A program made the translations under genes and the position numbers. Below are positions 6,054 through 8,556 of a stretch of DNA of 8,556 nucleotides, one piece after another. Each line of letters begins with the position of its first letter. Within the stretch, counting starts at the first letter, position 1. The notes beneath the pieces are model-generated. The model was not told the origin of the DNA and did not search any database. It was given only the letters and a program-made list of their open reading frames with translations. The stretch lies in NCBI GenBank assembly GCA_903915615.1, contig CAIWTR010000449.1, positions 1 through 8,556 on the forward strand, read 5' to 3'. This stretch comes from an uncultured Armatimonadota bacterium (lineage in GTDB: Bacteria > Armatimonadota > Armatimonadia > Armatimonadales > Armatimonadaceae).

Positions 6054-6173
6054 AGACGTATTGTGACCTGTCCGGAGAAGGCTCCGTGACAAAGTTTGAT
6101 GTCAAATCAACACCAAAGTGATGTTCGGCATCAAGGTTGCTAATGGACTACATCGACGGAAGGAAGATAAAAA
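6054..6173 (+). other. Leader region before the flgM-like gene
   Basis: This non-coding stretch holds several short inverted repeats: CGGAG/CTCCG (6073-6077 and 6082-6086, loop AAGG) and TTTGA/TCAAA (6095-6099 and 6102-6106). None is followed by a U-run. They could form a structured 5' leader or an operator, but no known riboswitch class is recognisable. Immediately before the gene an AGGAAG Shine-Dalgarno (6161-6166) sits 7 nt from the ATG. Confidence 0.3.
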
Positions 6174-6437
6174 ATGCGTGTTTCAGCAGTTGAGATGCAA
6201 CGTGCCCATGACTTGGGAAAGCCCATCGATGATGTCCTTGGAGCTGGGTTGCACAATAATGTAGAGCTTCAGGCTGAAGGCCGTGCGATTGCCGAGCGTC
6301 TTTCGGAAGAGTCCGATGTGCGTGAAGATATTGTTGAAAGTCTGCGTGAGCGGATTGAAGCGGGCACCTACAACGTCACGGGTGCAGAGATTGCCGACAT
6401 GATCTTCCGCCGTGCTGTTGCCGACCGTATCCGCTAG
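6174..6437 (+). CDS. flgM: FlgM-type anti-sigma-28 factor
   Basis: An 87-residue protein whose C-terminal half matches FlgM, the anti-sigma factor that holds the flagellar sigma factor FliA until the hook is finished and FlgM is exported. The diagnostic stretch is residues 48-84: a DVREDIVESLRERIEAGTYNVTGAEIADMIF pattern, matching the FlgM form R-x-x-x-V-x-x-L-R-x-x-I-x-x-G-x-Y-x-V-x-x-x-x-I-A. The N-terminal half is polar and probably disordered, as in FlgM, which has a flexible export region. The ATG at 6174 has a good AGGAAG site 7 nt upstream. No other flagellar gene is in the window, so it is monocistronic and isolated, ending in a strong terminator. Assignment to the family is fairly secure; the sigma partner is inferred. 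Confidence 0.82.
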   Translation: MRVSAVEMQRAHDLGKPIDDVLGAGLHNNVELQAEGRAIAERLSEESDVREDIVESLRERIEAGTYNVTGAEIADMIFRRAVADRIR

Positions 6438-6460
6438 TCGCAGCATATAAGCGTAAATGT

Positions 6461-6486
6461 AAAAAGCACCCTCACGGGTGCTTTTT
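6461..6486. terminator. Bidirectional intrinsic terminator
   Basis: AAAAAGCACCC (6461-6471) and GGGTGCTTTTT (6476-6486) pair perfectly over 11 bp around a TCAC loop. A T-run follows on the plus strand (CTTTTTGTTT) and five U on the minus strand. It lies 23 nt after the flgM-like stop and 21 nt beyond the stop of the convergent gene at 6508, so it can end both transcripts. Confidence 0.92.
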
Positions 6487-6507
6487 GTTTATCGGTGCTC
6501 TGAACAG

Positions 6508-6933
6508 CTACTCTGTAACCGCATCCCCACGCTCGGAGAGGAACGCTTCCTCAGCCGCATCGAGGTCTGTTGCACTCGCACGCAGAATCCTGGACTCACC
6601 GCCATCCGCAGAGACACTCAAATCAGACAAAGACACCAGAATCGCGTAGTTTAAAACCAGCTCTTTTTCTTTAGCGGATAGCTTGGAACGCGCATCCTCG
6701 CTTAGGCCATCCAGCCAGCGCTGGCGCTGTTGCTTTTCGTTTTGCTGATGACGCTCATAAATAGCCGATGGCAATGCCTTACGGTCGACAAGAACCGCGC
6801 ATTCCTGACCGTAGACTTTAAGGACCTCGCCTGTCAAACCGGAATAGTGCGGATAGAAAAGTCCAGACTTGATATCGGCTGGCAGCTGCTCGCGGTCGAT
6901 GACGACCACACGGGTTCCAACAGTGATTTCCAT
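6508..6933 (-). CDS. Conserved-looking protein of unknown function, possible SH3/KOW-like N-terminus
   Basis: A 141-residue soluble protein that I do not recognise. Residues 1-52 (MEITVGTRVVVIDREQLP, then GLTGEVLKVYGQECAVLVDRKALP) have the alternating beta pattern and Gly-x-Val positions seen in small SH3- or KOW-like barrels; this is a fold guess only. Residues 58-105 are charged and helical (RHQQNEKQQRQRWLDGLSEDARSKLSAKEKELVLNYAILVSLSDL). The C-terminus is acidic. No signal peptide or membrane segment is seen. It starts with ATG 6933, 9 nt after the stop of the McsA-like gene. The GGAG upstream is only 2 nt from the ATG, so coupling to the upstream gene is likely. The pairing suggests a shared role. 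It ends just before the bidirectional terminator. Confidence 0.75.
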   Translation of the reverse strand: MEITVGTRVVVIDREQLPADIKSGLFYPHYSGLTGEVLKVYGQECAVLVDRKALPSAIYERHQQNEKQQRQRWLDGLSEDARSKLSAKEKELVLNYAILVSLSDLSVSADGGESRILRASATDLDAAEEAFLSERGDAVTE

Positions 6934-6942
6934 GACTCCAGT

Positions 6943-7197
6943 TTACCGCGGCCCACCCGGTTGACGGGTACGCGGGAGGTCGATCCCGGTGCGGGTTGGC
7001 CACGGAAGACGGGTTGGAAGCGCAGACCTGTTTTGCACGGCTTCAAGCGCAAGCTCCACCTCAAGAGAGAAGATTTCATAGCAGCGCTCGCAGCCCATCA
7101 GACCAGTCCGAGACAGCTCTGAGAGCGTCAGGCCACAGCAGTCACACTGTTTCTCGTAGACAAACCCGAATGCAGATTCCGCATTCTCTCGTTCCAT
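6943..7197 (-). CDS. Small four-cysteine protein, McsA central-domain-like
   Basis: An 84-residue protein with paired zinc-type cysteines: C18-x-x-C21 followed by G22, then G35-C36-x-x-C39-Y40-x-x-F43. An extra Cys20 lies between the first pair. The spacing and the flanking CG-T-S and GC--CY--F residues resemble the second zinc motif of McsA (the activator of the McsB arginine kinase), where Bacillus has CPKCGMT followed by GRFGCSECYKTF. The N-terminal zinc finger and the C-terminal UvrB/UvrC coiled-coil motif of full McsA are missing, so it is a minimal single-module form. No mcsB or clpC lies in the window. ATG 7197 has no clear Shine-Dalgarno. It is divergent from the ABC transporter gene and leads the unknown gene at 6508. 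Confidence 0.72.
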   Translation of the reverse strand: MERENAESAFGFVYEKQCDCCGLTLSELSRTGLMGCERCYEIFSLEVELALEAVQNRSALPTRLPWPTRTGIDLPRTRQPGGPR

Positions 7198-7205
7198 AGG
7201 CTACG

Positions 7206-7214
7206 TGATACGAT
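7206..7214 (+). promoter_or_regulatory. Candidate extended -10 promoter of the ABC transporter gene
   Basis: TGATACGAT fits the extended -10 form TGnTAnnnT, with the same TACGAT hexamer seen before the flgM-like gene. The start would fall near 7221, leaving about 25 nt before CTG 7247 and placing the ATG at 7218 outside the transcript. No clear -35 box is visible. Confidence 0.4.
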
Positions 7215-7240
7215 TTAATGCCCTCCCGGCGCAAGGTTAA
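7213..7240 (-). promoter_or_regulatory. Candidate promoter of the McsA-like gene
   Basis: On the minus strand, TTAACC (7235-7240) and TTAAAT (7213-7218) are separated by 16 nt and match the sigma-70 -35 and -10 boxes at 4 of 6 positions each. It overlaps the opposing ABC-transporter promoter region, so the two divergent genes may share control. The evidence is weak. Confidence 0.25.
7233..7236 (+). promoter_or_regulatory. Weak Shine-Dalgarno before the CTG start of the ABC transporter
   Basis: AAGG ends 10 nt before CTG 7247, at acceptable spacing. It is the only ribosome-binding-like site near a usable codon after the in-frame TAA (7238-7240), and so supports initiation at a non-AUG codon. 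Confidence 0.35.
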
Positions 7241-7246
7241 CTCCAT

Positions 7247-8556
7247 CTGAAGCAATTTTCCCGCTTCCTGAAAGCACTCCAGCCCTACCGCAAGTTACTC
7301 GTTTCGATCGCAGTGCTGACGCTTGCGAACGCCATCATTTCCTTGCAAACACCGGAAGTAATCCGCCAGATTTTCAACTATCTGGATCCGGGTAAGTCGA
7401 TGGCATTTGCTCTACCCCAGCCATTCAACACACTTGGGGGAGCGGTCACGCTCATCTTCATCATCGCGCTTATCGGCTCCGCTGTCAGCTTTGCTCTCGG
7501 CTATGCCGTCAACCTCACAGGCCAGCGCTTTCTCGTCGACACCCGCTCCGGTGTCTACGAGCATCTCCAAACCCTGTCGCAAGGCTTTTTCGAAAAGGCA
7601 CAGACAGGCAAGCTTGTGGCGACGGTCGTCCACGATGTTGGCTCAGTCAACCAGCTGATCACGGGTGGGTTTGTCACCGTGATCTCCGATGTCGTAACAC
7701 TGGTTGGCGTCATCGGGTTGATCTTTTACCAAGACTGGCAGCTGGCTCTGCTCGCGCTGGCCGTTTACCCCATTTATGTTGGTAACTTCCTGCTCTCACG
7801 GCGGCCGCTACACGACAATGCCACCAAGATTTCCGAGCTACGCGGCGTGATCTACTCCGACCTCCAGGAAAAGCTAGCCGGCGTTCAGGTCGTAAAATCC
7901 TACGCACAGGAGCGCTCGGAAGTCCGGCAGTATGTGTCGCTCAACCGTGACAACCTCAATCTGAACATCAATCAGTCAAGGCTCGGCACCGGGCTGTGGG
8001 TCCGCGCTGAGTTCATCACTGCGATCGGGACGGCGATTATTCTCGCCGTCGGCGGGATGCGGGTTATCAGCGGCGGGATGCTACAGGGTGACCTGGTCGC
8101 GTTTTTGATTCTGGTGAATGTCTATCTCTACGGCCCAACCATTCGTTTGATCCAGCTCAATGACCAATTTGCACGGGCACAGACGGGGCTGAACCGTATC
8201 TTCAAGCTGCTCGATACGCCACCGGCCGTCAGCAGCGCGGATGGCGCCCCAGACATGCCAGTTATCACGGGGAATATCCGCTACGACGATGTCTGGTTTG
8301 AGTATGAACCTGGGCAGCCTGTCTTAAAGGGCATTTCACTCGACATCCAGCCCGGGGAAATGATTGCCTTTGTTGGCGGCTCGGGAAGCGGCAAGACGAC
8401 GATGATCAATTTGTTGTCCCGCCACTACGATGTCACTGGCGGCAAGATTACCATTGATGGCCATGATTTACGGGACATCGACCTGATGTCCCTTCGTCGC
8501 CAAATCGGCGTCGTGCTTCAGGAGAGTCTGCTGTTTCACACATCCATTCGTGAAAA
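7247..8556 (+). CDS. ABC exporter half-transporter, permease-ATPase fusion (partial, 3' end beyond window)
   Basis: An MsbA/lipid- or multidrug-exporter-like half-transporter that would dimerise in the inner membrane. Membrane helices are visible at about residues 17-36, 66-86, 140-165, 165-183 and 252-292. The YSDLQEKLAGVQVVKSYAQE stretch (about 204-223) is the typical intracellular coupling region. The nucleotide-binding domain begins near 341. Walker A GGSGSGKTT lies at 377-385 with Lys383, and the Q-loop glutamine is Gln425 in VVLQES. The signature motif, Walker B and H-loop lie past the right edge. A TAA at 7238 closes the frame upstream. CTG 7247, preceded by AAGG (7233-7236), is the only start keeping the first helix; the first in-frame ATG (7400, codon 52) would remove it. 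The substrate cannot be read from the sequence. Confidence 0.9.
   Translation, partial: MKQFSRFLKALQPYRKLLVSIAVLTLANAIISLQTPEVIRQIFNYLDPGKSMAFALPQPFNTLGGAVTLIFIIALIGSAVSFALGYAVNLTGQRFLVDTRSGVYEHLQTLSQGFFEKAQTGKLVATVVHDVGSVNQLITGGFVTVISDVVTLVGVIGLIFYQDWQLALLALAVYPIYVGNFLLSRRPLHDNATKISELRGVIYSDLQEKLAGVQVVKSYAQERSEVRQYVSLNRDNLNLNINQSRLGTGLWVRAEFITAIGTAIILAVGGMRVISGGMLQGDLVAFLILVNVYLYGPTIRLIQLNDQFARAQTGLNRIFKLLDTPPAVSSADGAPDMPVITGNIRYDDVWFEYEPGQPVLKGISLDIQPGEMIAFVGGSGSGKTTMINLLSRHYDVTGGKITIDGHDLRDIDLMSLRRQIGVVLQESLLFHTSIRE

Noticed and set aside
6023..6116. Sigma-28 promoter for the flgM-like gene
   Set aside because: Partial matches (AAAGTTT at 6091-6097, CGATA at 6050-6054) are not at the required spacing to each other.
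7218..7250. Ten-codon frame starting at ATG 7218 as the ABC transporter start or a leader peptide
   Set aside because: It is out of frame with the transporter, lacks a ribosome binding site, and lies at or upstream of the predicted transcript start.

Overview
The window looks like chromosomal DNA from a free-living bacterium of moderate GC content. Almost all of it is coding, with short gaps and frequent start/stop overlaps. Gene content (an F-type ATP synthase operon, a DapG-like aspartate kinase, a FlgM-type anti-sigma factor, a McsA-like zinc protein) indicates a diderm or deep-branching bacterium rather than a proteobacterium. My impression is an Armatimonadota-like lineage, but that is pattern memory and cannot be proven from this sequence.

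Region 1 (1-5980, minus strand) reads as one long transcription unit. In transcription order it holds a stand-alone tandem ACT-domain protein, a DapG-type aspartate kinase, an AtpZ-like two-helix protein, an AtpI-like four-helix protein, then atpB (a), atpE (c), atpF (b), atpH (delta) and the first 271 codons of atpA (alpha), which runs off the left edge. The junctions are tight: a 1-nt TGATG overlap between ACT and kinase, a few bases between kinase and AtpZ, and a 4-nt ATGA overlap between AtpZ and AtpI. Two longer internal gaps carry inverted repeats. The strongest is a perfect 13-bp stem-loop between atpE and atpF, and a smaller hairpin lies just upstream of the atpE ribosome binding site.

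Region 2 (5981-6173) is a divergent intergenic region between the ACT gene and a plus-strand gene for a FlgM-type anti-sigma-28 factor (6174-6437). A bidirectional hairpin terminator (6461-6486) closes this gene and the convergent minus-strand pair beyond it.

Region 3 (6508-7197, minus strand) is a two-gene unit. The first gene in transcription order encodes a small four-cysteine protein resembling the central zinc module of McsA. The second encodes an unrecognised 141-residue protein.

Region 4 (7247-8556, plus strand, incomplete) encodes an ABC exporter half-transporter, with the transmembrane domain followed by Walker A and Q-loop. It has no in-frame ATG that would keep the first membrane helix. 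A CTG preceded by AAGG is the best start.

The points most worth a second look are the union of aspartate-kinase regulation with ATP synthase in one operon, the separate ACT module that resembles a detached DapG regulatory tail, the sodium-type ligand residues in the c subunit, the histidine-rich ends of subunit a, and the strong atpE/atpF stem-loop. I found no convincing wholly novel system, CRISPR array, tRNA, rRNA or mobile element.
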